IMG/VR virus record: IMGVR_UViG_3300027754_002641
Location: 1-58,683 of that record
Direction: 5' to 3' (one strand)
From: a virus
DNA length: 58,683 bases
How positions within the stretch are numbered: the first letter of the stretch is position 1; every line of letters begins with the position of its first letter. Shown here in pieces: positions 6,802-13,642 of the stretch. The notes under the pieces were generated by a model that did no database searches, was not told the DNA's origin, and saw only the letters and a list, made by a program, of their open reading frames with translations. Made by a program: the position numbers and the translations under genes.

Positions 6802-6938
6802 TCCCCGCCAAGTTCATCTGCCTGACAGATCACCCGCAGAACGTCCGATGGGGTGAGGGTTGCGGTAGAGAGTGGGTTGGGACTGGTGTGCGCGGTTGTC
6901 CGTTCTGCGGCGCGCTTTGGGTGAAGAGAATCAAATGA
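6798..6938 (+). CDS. 46-residue zinc-ribbon-like protein
   Basis: The frame encodes MIPAKFICLTDHPQNVRWGE and then a cysteine-containing stretch ending in CPFCGALWVKRIK. Cysteines (C8, C22 and the CPFC pair) suggest a small zinc ribbon. The start at 6798 is preferred because it makes an ATGA overlap with the stop before it; its own stop makes another ATGA overlap with the aminotransferase. In-frame ATGs at 6786 and 6792 are alternatives. Role unknown. Confidence 0.55.
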   Translation: MIPAKFICLTDHPQNVRWGEGCGREWVGTGVRGCPFCGALWVKRIK

Positions 6939-8023
6939 CTTTGTGGCCATATCATTCTGAAGACGAAATCAGCGCGGTAGCTGATGTGCTTCGTTCCGGT
7001 AAGACGAACTACTGGTCCGGCCCGAACGGGCAAGCGTTCGAGGCGGAGTTTGCTGCGTATACCGGGGCGAAGCACGGTCTTGCCGTTACCAACGGCACGA
7101 CGGCGCTGGAAGTTGCGCTTCATGGTTTGCGAATTGTGCCGGGGTCTGAGGTGATTGTTCCGTGCCGGACGTTCATGGCGACGGCGAGCGCGGTTATCAC
7201 CGAGGGCGCTCGGGTGATTCTGGCGGACATCGACCCGGCGACATTGAACGTGACGGTCGAGACGCTGGAGGAGCGGCGCACCACGAAGACGGCGGCCATC
7301 ATCGTTGTCCACTACGCCGGGCTTCCGTGTGACATGAAGGCGATTCGCGAGTGGGCGGACTTCCACAAGATCAGGATCATTGAGGACTGCGCCCACGCCC
7401 ACGGCTCGCGCATTGACGGGCAGCATGTCGGCACGTTTGGCGACATTGGGTGTTTCTCGTTCTGCGTTGGGAAGACCATGAGTACGGGCGGCGAGGGCGG
7501 CATGGTGATTACCAACAATGAGTGGGTACATCGTCGGATGGCTGCACGGCGCGATCACGGGCGGTATCAGATGGTCGGGTCCAAGGACATGACGCAATTC
7601 CAGTGGACGGTTGAGGAGTTTGGTACGAATTTGCGTATGACCGAGATGCAATCCGTCATTGGCCGGTTGCAGTTGAAGAAGCTGGACGGCTGGGTGAACC
7701 GGCGCAATCAGATCGCGACGGCGTATGACAATATTCTTGGCGGCATTCCGGTGCCGCATGGTCAGGTGCATGGCCGGTATATGTATATGTCGTTTGTGGA
7801 TGACCGCGATCGCAAGATGATTGCGTTGCAGGGCATGGGTGTGGCAGCGCGATTGGGCGGTTGCCCCAATATCGGCCATGAGGCCGTGTTCAAGAACGGT
7901 GCCGCGAAGTGCCCCCAGGCCGATGAGATTGGTTGTAGAACGTTGTCTCTGCCGGTGTACCCGACAATGACTGACCGCGATGTTGGGTTGGTCCTGAGCG
8001 CGCTGGAGAAGGTATGCGTTTAG
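6935..8023 (+). CDS. legC: DegT/DnrJ/EryC1 PLP-dependent sugar aminotransferase (LegC-like)
   Basis: A 362-residue full-length enzyme. The PLP-binding lysine is K180 in FSFCVGKTMSTGGEGG, and the cofactor-binding acidic motif IIEDCAHAHG lies at 149-157. The N-terminus NGTTALEVAL (53-62) is typical of the family. In the legionaminic pathway such an enzyme adds the C4 amino group to UDP-4-keto-6-deoxy-GlcNAc. The start at 6935 sits in an ATGA overlap with the zinc-ribbon gene and gives an N-terminus (LWPYHSEDEISAVADVL) aligned with the family; a longer frame from 6872 would merely read through that gene. It overlaps the next gene by 10 bases. Confidence 0.85.
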   Translation: MTLWPYHSEDEISAVADVLRSGKTNYWSGPNGQAFEAEFAAYTGAKHGLAVTNGTTALEVALHGLRIVPGSEVIVPCRTFMATASAVITEGARVILADIDPATLNVTVETLEERRTTKTAAIIVVHYAGLPCDMKAIREWADFHKIRIIEDCAHAHGSRIDGQHVGTFGDIGCFSFCVGKTMSTGGEGGMVITNNEWVHRRMAARRDHGRYQMVGSKDMTQFQWTVEEFGTNLRMTEMQSVIGRLQLKKLDGWVNRRNQIATAYDNILGGIPVPHGQVHGRYMYMSFVDDRDRKMIALQGMGVAARLGGCPNIGHEAVFKNGAAKCPQADEIGCRTLSLPVYPTMTDRDVGLVLSALEKVCV

Positions 8024-8487
8024 ACGATCAATGCCTTCAACTCTACCGGCTCGCCCGCGCTGCATGGGCGAGGGGCGATGTTGAAGAGGCTTGTAGACTG
8101 TATGGCAGGCTCCGTGCCGAACACGGGTGCGAGCTTTTCTATGAGGTCAGTCTTCCGCCGGTACATTTGATGTTGGTGCATCCCATTGGGACTGTGCTGG
8201 GACGCGCTACGTACCACGACTATTTGTGCGTCTACCAGAACGTCGGCGTTGGGTCTGACATCGACGGCAACCGGCCTACGATCGGTAGGGGCGTTGTGCT
8301 GTACCCCGGCGCTAAGGTGCTGGGTAATACCATCATTGGGAACAACGTATTCATCACCGCCAACACGGTGGTGCAGAATGTTGTTGTGCCGGACAACAGC
8401 GTCGTGTTCCCAGATGTTAATTCATGCAATTGGAAGCCCACCAAGCGCGATGTTATCCGCGATATTTTCAAGGTGACGAATGAGTAA
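8014..8487 (+). CDS. Hexapeptide acyltransferase, serine-acetyltransferase-like
   Basis: A 157-residue protein with a helical N-terminus (about 1-40), then LVHPIGTVLGRATYHDYL, which is the CysE-type segment with the catalytic His. A left-handed beta helix follows, with hexapeptide repeats (PTIGRGVVLYPGAKVLG, TIIGNNVFITANTVV). It is shorter than CysE. In this operon it more likely O- or N-acylates a sugar intermediate than makes O-acetylserine. It could be the 4-N-acetyltransferase of the pathway, but the protein at 11833-12387 is the better candidate. Confidence 0.7.
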   Translation: MRLDDQCLQLYRLARAAWARGDVEEACRLYGRLRAEHGCELFYEVSLPPVHLMLVHPIGTVLGRATYHDYLCVYQNVGVGSDIDGNRPTIGRGVVLYPGAKVLGNTIIGNNVFITANTVVQNVVVPDNSVVFPDVNSCNWKPTKRDVIRDIFKVTNE

Positions 8488-8641
8488 GCACTTAAAAAAG
8501 ATGCGGATCAACATTACGATCACGCCGGATTTGCTAAAGCGGATTGATAAGGCTGTGACGCCGTATGAGCGCAGCCGGTTTATCAACGCGGCCTGCCAAG
8601 AAGCTCTCGATAAGATTGAAGCGGGTAAGGGGTCAAAATGA
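8480..8641 (+). CDS. Ribbon-helix-helix DNA-binding protein
   Basis: A 53-residue frame, MSKHLKKMRINITITPDLLK and so on. It has a basic N-terminus, a short beta strand (RINITI), then two helices (PDLLKRIDKAV and RSRFINAACQEALDKI). This is the canonical RHH (CopG/Arc) layout. It overlaps its neighbours by 8 and 4 bases, so it is co-translated with the sugar enzymes. It may autoregulate the cluster; no toxin partner is next to it. Confidence 0.75.
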   Translation: MSKHLKKMRINITITPDLLKRIDKAVTPYERSRFINAACQEALDKIEAGKGSK

Positions 8642-9339
8642 GCGTTCTGTATCTCATCACAGCACGGGGCGGTTCCAAGGGCGTACCGGGGAAGAACCTG
8701 CGTAAGATCGGCGGGATGTCTCTGGTGGCGTGGAAGGCCAACGCGGCCAAGCAGGTTATCACGGGCAACGACCGGCTGGTTATCTCGACCGAGTGCCCCG
8801 AGATTCAGAAAGAGGCTCTTCGCAATAATGTTGAGGTGCCCTTCACTCGGCCAGCCGAGTTGGCGACCGACACGGCATCCAGCGCGGACGTTATCAAACA
8901 TGCGCTGCGTGCGCTGAACACTTACCACGACACTGTGGTTTTGCTGGAGCCGAGCGCGCCGTTTACGACGCCGGAACATTTTATAACGGCGCTGACGATG
9001 AAAGAGGCGAAGGACGCGCATTTGATTGTTGGGATGAAGCACACGGAGCCGCATACGACTTTTATCGGTGAGCAGCCCAATGATGATTTTGTAACGCCCA
9101 TCATTGTTAAGATGGACCGCGTTGGCCGCAATCTGCGCCGCCAGGATTTGCGTCAGGAGTGGACGATGAACGGCGCGTTGTACGTATTCGACACGGATAT
9201 GTTTATGGAAACCGGCAGCATTTACGGCGGAGCGCGCAATTACGGTTTGCTTATGGACCGCTGGAATAGTATTGAGATTGATACTCTGTACGACTTGGAA
9301 ATGGCTGAGTACGCCCACGGCAAGGGGTACGTGTTTTGA
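8638..9339 (+). CDS. legF: CMP-nonulosonate cytidylyltransferase (NeuA/LegF/PseF family)
   Basis: A 233-residue protein with the N-terminal CTP-binding signature ARGGSKGVPGKNLR at residues 9-22, followed by WKANAAKQV and a conserved LLEPSAPF strand (about 102-109). Length and order match bacterial CMP-sialic/legionaminic acid synthetases without an extra C-terminal domain. It activates the free nonulosonic acid with CTP to the CMP-sugar, the donor for transfer. Stop and start overlap the synthase gene (TTGA). Confidence 0.85.
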   Translation: MSVLYLITARGGSKGVPGKNLRKIGGMSLVAWKANAAKQVITGNDRLVISTECPEIQKEALRNNVEVPFTRPAELATDTASSADVIKHALRALNTYHDTVVLLEPSAPFTTPEHFITALTMKEAKDAHLIVGMKHTEPHTTFIGEQPNDDFVTPIIVKMDRVGRNLRRQDLRQEWTMNGALYVFDTDMFMETGSIYGGARNYGLLMDRWNSIEIDTLYDLEMAEYAHGKGYVF

Positions 9340-10028
9340 CGTTTATCATTGCGGAAGCTGGGATAAATCATTGCGGGTCTTTGGACCGCGCATTGAAGAT
9401 GGTCGAAGTCGCGGCGGACGCGGACGCTGACGCGGTTAAATTCCAGTCATTCACGGCGTCGAAGCTTGGGTATGACGCTGATGTCGTGAAGTGGCTCAGT
9501 GGCATGGAGTTGTCCAAGGACGACCACTACAAGCTTAAGGCCAAAGCAGAGCGTTGTGGGATTCAGTTTATGTCCACGCCGTTCAGCGAGGAGTGGGTGG
9601 ACTTCCTTGTTGAGATTGGCGTGAAGCGGCTGAAGATTTCATCCGGCAAGGCCAAGGAGCCAGCGTTCGTTGATTACGCCAGAAGGACCGGCCTGCCGTT
9701 AATCATCAGCACCGGCATGATTAATTACGCGCAGATGTTGGCTGTGACATGCCCAGAAGATTGGGTTCTCTATTGCGTGTCGAAATATCCGACGCCTCTC
9801 AACAAGGTTGATTTCAGGAACTTGTCCAGGCTTGAGAAGCTGTTCCCCATATGGGGGTTCTCGGATCATACGGTTGGGCACGGCGCTGCGGTTATTGCAG
9901 CCGCTTCCGGCGCGAAGGTGATCGAGAAGCACTTCACGATGGACCGGAAATTATTCGGGCCGGATCAAGTATGCAGCCTTGAGCCGGATGAACTGAAGCA
10001 GATGATTACGGAGATACGATCGGTATGA
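9336..10028 (+). CDS. legI: NeuB/LegI-type nonulosonic acid synthase, lacking the SAF domain
   Basis: A 230-residue TIM barrel. Family segments are IAEAGINHCGS (E7), AVKFQSF (K35), FMSTPFS, LKISSGK (K100), YPTPLNKVDF, GFSDHTVGH and EKHFTMDRKLFGPDQ, ending with SLEPDEL. It condenses PEP with a 6-deoxy-2,4-diacetamido hexose. Two oddities stand out: the usual C-terminal SAF (antifreeze-like) domain is absent (the family usually has about 340 residues), and the residue after SSG, Glu in well-studied NeuB, is Lys105. The start is TTG at 9336, overlapping the previous stop. Confidence 0.8.
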   Translation: MTFIIAEAGINHCGSLDRALKMVEVAADADADAVKFQSFTASKLGYDADVVKWLSGMELSKDDHYKLKAKAERCGIQFMSTPFSEEWVDFLVEIGVKRLKISSGKAKEPAFVDYARRTGLPLIISTGMINYAQMLAVTCPEDWVLYCVSKYPTPLNKVDFRNLSRLEKLFPIWGFSDHTVGHGAAVIAAASGAKVIEKHFTMDRKLFGPDQVCSLEPDELKQMITEIRSV

Positions 10029-10942
10029 TCCGCGACATTGACCTGAGAGATTTGCTGCCGCGCAGTCATGTCGTTCGCGATATGACGACGGTTGCTGAAA
10101 TGTTGAGGGGCAAGCGTGTTGTCGTGACCGGCGCGGGCGGGTCGATCGGGTCTGAGTTATCGCGACAGATCAGCCGGTTTTATCCGAAGGAATTGGTGCT
10201 GGTCGATAACTGCGAGTTCAATCTGTATTCGATCAGCGAGCAGATACCGTCCGCGACCGCGATTTATGCAGACATCAGGGATTCAAATTCCGTTTGCTTG
10301 TTCATTGGGAACAAAGCCGACCAGATTGTTTTCCATGCGGCTGCGATGAAGCATGTGCCGCTGGTAGAGGAAAACCAGGCAGAGGCCGTAAGGACTAACA
10401 TCTTAGGCACAACGAATGTTGCCGTGGCGTGTTTGAAGGTCAACACCCACCGGCTCGTTATGATTTCAACGGACAAGGCTGTTAAGCCGACTAGCTTTAT
10501 GGGCAAGACCAAGCGCGGGGCGGAGAACATTTGCCGGGAGGCTGGGTATACAGTTGTCCGGTTCGGCAATGTGCTCGGCTCTTCCGGCTCGGTTGTCCCG
10601 CTGTTTGAACGCCAGATTAAGAATGGTGGCCCGGTTACGGTGACGCATGAGGATGTTGAGCGGTACTTCATGTCGATTGATGAGGCTGTCAGTCTTGTGC
10701 TTCATGCGGCGACAGGTGAGCCGTCCACGTATGTTTTGGACATGGGCCAGCCGGTCAAGATCATGGACTTAGCGAAGGACATGATTCGCCTTGCGGGCAA
10801 GATGCCGGGGTCTGAGGTCGAGATAAAGATTGTGGGGATGCGCCCCGGTGAACGTCTTCAGGAGGAGTTGTTCTACGACTCAGAAGTTGTCGAGAAGTTC
10901 TCCGTGGACGGCATATGGAGGGTGAGAGATGACGCAGCGTAA
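10025..10942 (+). CDS. legB: UDP-GlcNAc 4,6-dehydratase (CapD/PseB/LegB-type SDR)
   Basis: A 305-residue extended SDR. The NAD(P)-binding loop TGAGGSIGS is at 35-43; HAAAMKHVPLVE at 104-115; the Ser-Met-Lys catalytic arrangement STDKAVKPTSFMGKTKR at 148-164 (Met in place of Tyr, as in PseB/LegB/FlaA1). The segment GMRPGERLQEELF near the C-terminus is typical of this subfamily. It catalyses the first committed step. No membrane domain is attached, so this is the soluble type. 5-inverting (Pse) versus retaining (Leg) chemistry cannot be told from sequence alone; the 2-epimerase downstream favours Leg. Confidence 0.85.
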   Translation: MIRDIDLRDLLPRSHVVRDMTTVAEMLRGKRVVVTGAGGSIGSELSRQISRFYPKELVLVDNCEFNLYSISEQIPSATAIYADIRDSNSVCLFIGNKADQIVFHAAAMKHVPLVEENQAEAVRTNILGTTNVAVACLKVNTHRLVMISTDKAVKPTSFMGKTKRGAENICREAGYTVVRFGNVLGSSGSVVPLFERQIKNGGPVTVTHEDVERYFMSIDEAVSLVLHAATGEPSTYVLDMGQPVKIMDLAKDMIRLAGKMPGSEVEIKIVGMRPGERLQEELFYDSEVVEKFSVDGIWRVRDDAA

Positions 10943-11546
10943 TGTGCTGATTACGGGGAGCGCCGGACACCTTGGGCGTGCGCTGCGGGCTGCGTTTGAG
11001 GCGCAGGGGGATGTTGTGACGGGTGTTGATACGCACAATGCGGAATTTTTATGTGACCTAGAAAGCATGACTCCTGTCGGAAATATTTACAAACATTTTC
11101 CAACTGACAAGTTCGACATTGTTGTTTGCAATGCCAAACTTAAAAGCTGGATTTCTCATAACCGGCTTGCGGGCTTTGCCACATCCTCCATCATCAACAT
11201 CGCCTCCATCTACGGCGCTCTCGGCCCCGATCCCATGATGTACTACGGCACGGAGATCGAGCAGACGCCCGCATGGTACGCCGCTAGTAAGGGCGCGATG
11301 ATTGCGCTGACAAAACACCAGGCCACAACGCTGGCTCCTGTGCGGAGCAATGCCATCATCCTTGGCGGCATCTTCCGCGACCACAGCGACGTTTTCCGCG
11401 AGCGGTATGAGGCTAAGGTGCCACTGTGTCGCATGGCGACTGAGCAGGACGCGGTAGACCTGTGCCTGTTCCTGGCGAGCGATAAGGCGAGCTACATCAC
11501 TGGCGCGTGTATCCCGTGCGACGGCGGACTGAGTGCAATGGCATGA
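10929..11546 (+). CDS. Compact SDR-family oxidoreductase (PtmA-like position)
   Basis: A 205-residue short-chain dehydrogenase with NAD(P) loop TGSAGHLG (9-16), catalytic Ser in INIASIYG (S93) and YAASK (117-121). Classical SDRs have about 250 residues; the stretch between CNA (67-69) and the catalytic Ser is only about 25 residues, so a helix pair seems to be missing. C-terminal ..DKASYITGACIPCDGGL matches the family. Similar SDRs (PtmA) occur in Campylobacter legionaminic clusters; the exact step is not established. It overlaps the dehydratase by 14 bases. Confidence 0.75.
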   Translation: MTQRNVLITGSAGHLGRALRAAFEAQGDVVTGVDTHNAEFLCDLESMTPVGNIYKHFPTDKFDIVVCNAKLKSWISHNRLAGFATSSIINIASIYGALGPDPMMYYGTEIEQTPAWYAASKGAMIALTKHQATTLAPVRSNAIILGGIFRDHSDVFRERYEAKVPLCRMATEQDAVDLCLFLASDKASYITGACIPCDGGLSAMA

Positions 11547-11836
11547 CGATGAACGAATCGGAAATTTTGGATAAGATTGACGACACAAAATCCAGAAAGA
11601 GAGTTGCCGAGCGCGAGCTTAGTGTTTTTGACGAATCCATTATTACCGCCAACATTTATTCTGATCGTCTGACTGTCGCGAAGTTGAGAAGCGGGTGGAA
11701 AAGAGTCAAAGCTGCAAAAAAGCTAAGAGAGCCGTTTCAAAAAAATGTTGAGCAAATCAGCGTTGATCTTTTTTGTCTAAGGGCTGAGTTGAACCGGGTC
11801 ACTAACCTGAAGAAATATTTAAGATCGCGGAAATGA
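11543..11836 (+). CDS. Small coiled-coil-like protein in the sugar cluster
   Basis: A 97-residue, highly charged, Lys/Arg-rich and almost entirely helical protein. The start at 11543 is chosen for its ATGA overlap with the SDR stop; another ATGA overlap leads to the acyltransferase. It has no cysteine pairs or membrane span. Base composition is more A-rich than in the flanking enzymes, as in the RHH gene at 13386, which hints at a separate origin. Function unknown. Confidence 0.6.
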   Translation: MTMNESEILDKIDDTKSRKRVAERELSVFDESIITANIYSDRLTVAKLRSGWKRVKAAKKLREPFQKNVEQISVDLFCLRAELNRVTNLKKYLRSRK

Positions 11837-12387
11837 CTGATATTGCCGTAGCCATCATTGGGAGCGGTAGCCATGCGAAATTATTGCAGAATTTTTTCGA
11901 TGGTAAGGCCGTTCTTTGCGCGCCGTCTGCGGTGCCGAAGGACACCTTTGTCTGTATCGGTATCGGGAATGTACCGGAAATCGGTAAAAGCGATTTGAAG
12001 ACAAGGCGTACCATTTATCAAAAGTTTGAAAACCGGATGCTTGGTGTTCAATATAAACATTCGGTAATTCTTGGGAACGTCCACGACAGTTGCCAGATCA
12101 TGCCGGGTGCGATCGTTAACCACGGTGCGAATGTGCATGAAAACGTTATTCTCAACACCGGCTCGATTGTCGAGCATGACTGCTCGATCGGCGCTCATTG
12201 CCACATCGCCCCCGGTGCGGTTGTGCTTGGCGGTGTCCGCATTGGGGAAGAGACTCATGTCGGCGCGAACAGCGTTATTTTGCCGGGGATGAGAATCGGT
12301 CGCGGGTGTGTTATCGGGGCTGGCGCGGTTGTGACTGATGATATGGATGATTACCAAACTTGGATCGGGCATAAGCTCTATGAGTGA
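11833..12387 (+). CDS. legH: NeuD/PglD-type sugar N- or O-acetyltransferase (LegH candidate)
   Basis: A 184-residue protein with an N-terminal nucleotide-sugar-binding part (AIIGSGSHAKLLQNF, 8-22) and a C-terminal left-handed beta helix. The catalytic His is H115 in SIVEHDCSIG, followed by hexapeptide repeats such as HIAPGAVVLGGVRIG and NSVILPGMRIG. PglD-family enzymes acetylate the 4-amino group of UDP-4-amino-6-deoxy-GlcNAc, exactly the reaction needed after the aminotransferase. The N-terminal half is slightly short compared with PglD. Confidence 0.75.
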   Translation: MTDIAVAIIGSGSHAKLLQNFFDGKAVLCAPSAVPKDTFVCIGIGNVPEIGKSDLKTRRTIYQKFENRMLGVQYKHSVILGNVHDSCQIMPGAIVNHGANVHENVILNTGSIVEHDCSIGAHCHIAPGAVVLGGVRIGEETHVGANSVILPGMRIGRGCVIGAGAVVTDDMDDYQTWIGHKLYE

Positions 12388-13399
12388 TTTCAGCCAAGTC
12401 GTTGTCGTATCCCCCACCCGCGCTGAAGACGGGCCGCTGAAGTCTGTGATCGCGGAGATGCCGGGATGCTCCGTGGCCCAGTTTGATTCAGAGGGTATGT
12501 CGCCCGATGTCGCTGTGGCCCGTGCTATTACGTACTTTACGGTTGTCTTCAAATCTAACAACCCGAAGCTGGTTGTTGTGCTAGGCGACCGCTATGAGAC
12601 ACATGCGGCGGCGCTCGCGGCGCACTTTTTGCGGATACCGATTGGGCATATTCATGGGGGCGAGACGACGACGGGGGCGTTTGACGATGCGTTGCGGCAT
12701 GGGATTACGCATATGGCGGGAAACGACGGGCTGCACTTTGTGGCGCACCATCCTGCGTGGCTGCGCGTCATGGACATGGTGCCGTTTGCCAAGAATGTTC
12801 ATACGTTCGGTGCCCCCGGCCTCGACACCATCGCGCAAGGGAGCGCAACGCGGGGCCAGAAGGGATGGCGAAAAATTATGGGAGTCAAGACGATTGTGGT
12901 GAGCTATTACTCCGAAACATGCTCGCCCGATTGCGGTCTGGCTAACCTTGAATCAATGCTAAAGGCATTGGTTAAATATACAGGCGATCACGCGATCTTC
13001 TTTAGCCGGGTGAATAACGACCCCGGCTCGGATGCTATTGAGGACGGCATCAATGCTTTTATCAAAACGTATCCAACGTCCGCTTCTTGGATTTCTCCCA
13101 ACACCCGCGAGCAGTACCTGCATCTGCTGGAGCACGCCGTTTTTGCAATTGGCAACTCTAGCTCGCTGGTGATCGAGTGCCCGTGGATTGGGGTGCCGAG
13201 TGTGTTGGTGGGGCTACGCCAGGACGGTAGGCCGATGGCGAACTCTGTGTTTCAATCAAACTATGGCAGCGTCACTGAAACCGAAGCCGCAATTAACAGT
13301 GCGATGGTATTCACCAAGGCGTTTGGCCCCATCTACAAAGGCGGCTCTGCCCACAAGATCGCCGGAGTCATCAGGGGGTGGCTAGATGAGAAAGCCTGA
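12380..13399 (+). CDS. legG: Hydrolysing UDP-sugar 2-epimerase (NeuC/LegG family)
   Basis: A 339-residue protein. The N-terminus VVVVSPTRAEDGPLKSVI, GDRYE (69-73), IPIGHIHGGETTTGAFDDA (86-104), RHGITHMA, and C-terminal IGNSSSLVIECP with GLRQDGR are the NeuC/LegG signatures. It inverts C2 and releases UDP to give free 2,4-diacetamido-2,4,6-trideoxymannose, the substrate of the NeuB-type synthase. A NeuC-type rather than PseG-type enzyme is the strongest pointer to a legionaminic rather than pseudaminic product. The start at 12380 overlaps the previous stop; the stop lies inside the next small gene. Confidence 0.85.
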   Translation: MSDFSQVVVVSPTRAEDGPLKSVIAEMPGCSVAQFDSEGMSPDVAVARAITYFTVVFKSNNPKLVVVLGDRYETHAAALAAHFLRIPIGHIHGGETTTGAFDDALRHGITHMAGNDGLHFVAHHPAWLRVMDMVPFAKNVHTFGAPGLDTIAQGSATRGQKGWRKIMGVKTIVVSYYSETCSPDCGLANLESMLKALVKYTGDHAIFFSRVNNDPGSDAIEDGINAFIKTYPTSASWISPNTREQYLHLLEHAVFAIGNSSSLVIECPWIGVPSVLVGLRQDGRPMANSVFQSNYGSVTETEAAINSAMVFTKAFGPIYKGGSAHKIAGVIRGWLDEKA

Positions 13400-13553
13400 C
13401 GGGCTAACTCAATTAAACACTAGAGTTGCTATCGGCTTAATTGACGAATTGGATAAATTTTGCGATGATAACTTGCTGTACAAAAAGAACGTAATCGAAT
13501 TAGCGATACGAAGATTTCTAGCTGCTGAGAAGAGCAAGGTTGGGAAATCTTAA
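13386..13553 (+). CDS. Second ribbon-helix-helix-like protein
   Basis: A 55-residue frame: MRKPDGLTQLNTRVAIGLID and so on. A beta strand (QLNTRVAI) is followed by LIDELDKFC and KKNVIELAIRRFLAAEK, the RHH layout. It overlaps the epimerase stop by 14 bases in another frame and is the last gene before the stem-loop element. It is unrelated in detail to the RHH protein at 8480-8641. It may regulate the cluster or the late genes. Confidence 0.65.
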   Translation: MRKPDGLTQLNTRVAIGLIDELDKFCDDNLLYKKNVIELAIRRFLAAEKSKVGKS

Positions 13554-13554
13554 A

Positions 13555-13577
13555 CCCAGCGATAGCACCCCGCTGGG
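13555..13577. other. Stem-loop CCCAGCG/CGCTGGG
   Basis: A 7-bp perfect stem (13555-13561 with 13571-13577) with a 9-base loop, directly after the last sugar-cluster stop codon. No T-run follows. It abuts the larger stem-loop at 13578-13623. Confidence 0.7.
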
Positions 13578-13623
13578 GCGACCGAGAGAACGGTGCCCCC
13601 CACCGTCCCGCCCTCTTGGTCGC
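13578..13623. other. Long bipartite stem-loop between sugar cluster and terminase genes
   Basis: The outer stem GCGACCGAGAG (13578-13588) pairs with CTCTTGGTCGC (13613-13623) with one G-U wobble. The inner stem ACGGTG (13590-13595) pairs with CACCGT (13601-13606) around a C5 loop. It is too ordered to be chance and has no T-run, so it is not a standard terminator. It lies about 20 bases upstream of the small terminase gene. Possible roles are an RNA processing or attenuation site, a translational control element, or a packaging site. Confidence 0.7.
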
Positions 13624-13642
13624 ACACTTTTAGGAAAGCAAC

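Noticed and set aside
8480-8641. Antitoxin of a toxin-antitoxin pair
   Set aside because: RHH fold fits an antitoxin, but the neighbours are sugar enzymes and no toxin-like small protein is next to it.
4215-13399. Pseudaminic acid pathway
   Set aside because: The nucleotidase/epimerase step is of the NeuC/LegG type, not the PseG type, and a PseH-type GNAT acetyltransferase is absent. Not fully excluded for the early genes.
4215-13553. Sugar cluster as host DNA from a chimeric assembly
   Set aside because: Genes on both sides are phage genes on the same strand with continuous overlaps, and typical small phage genes lie inside the cluster.
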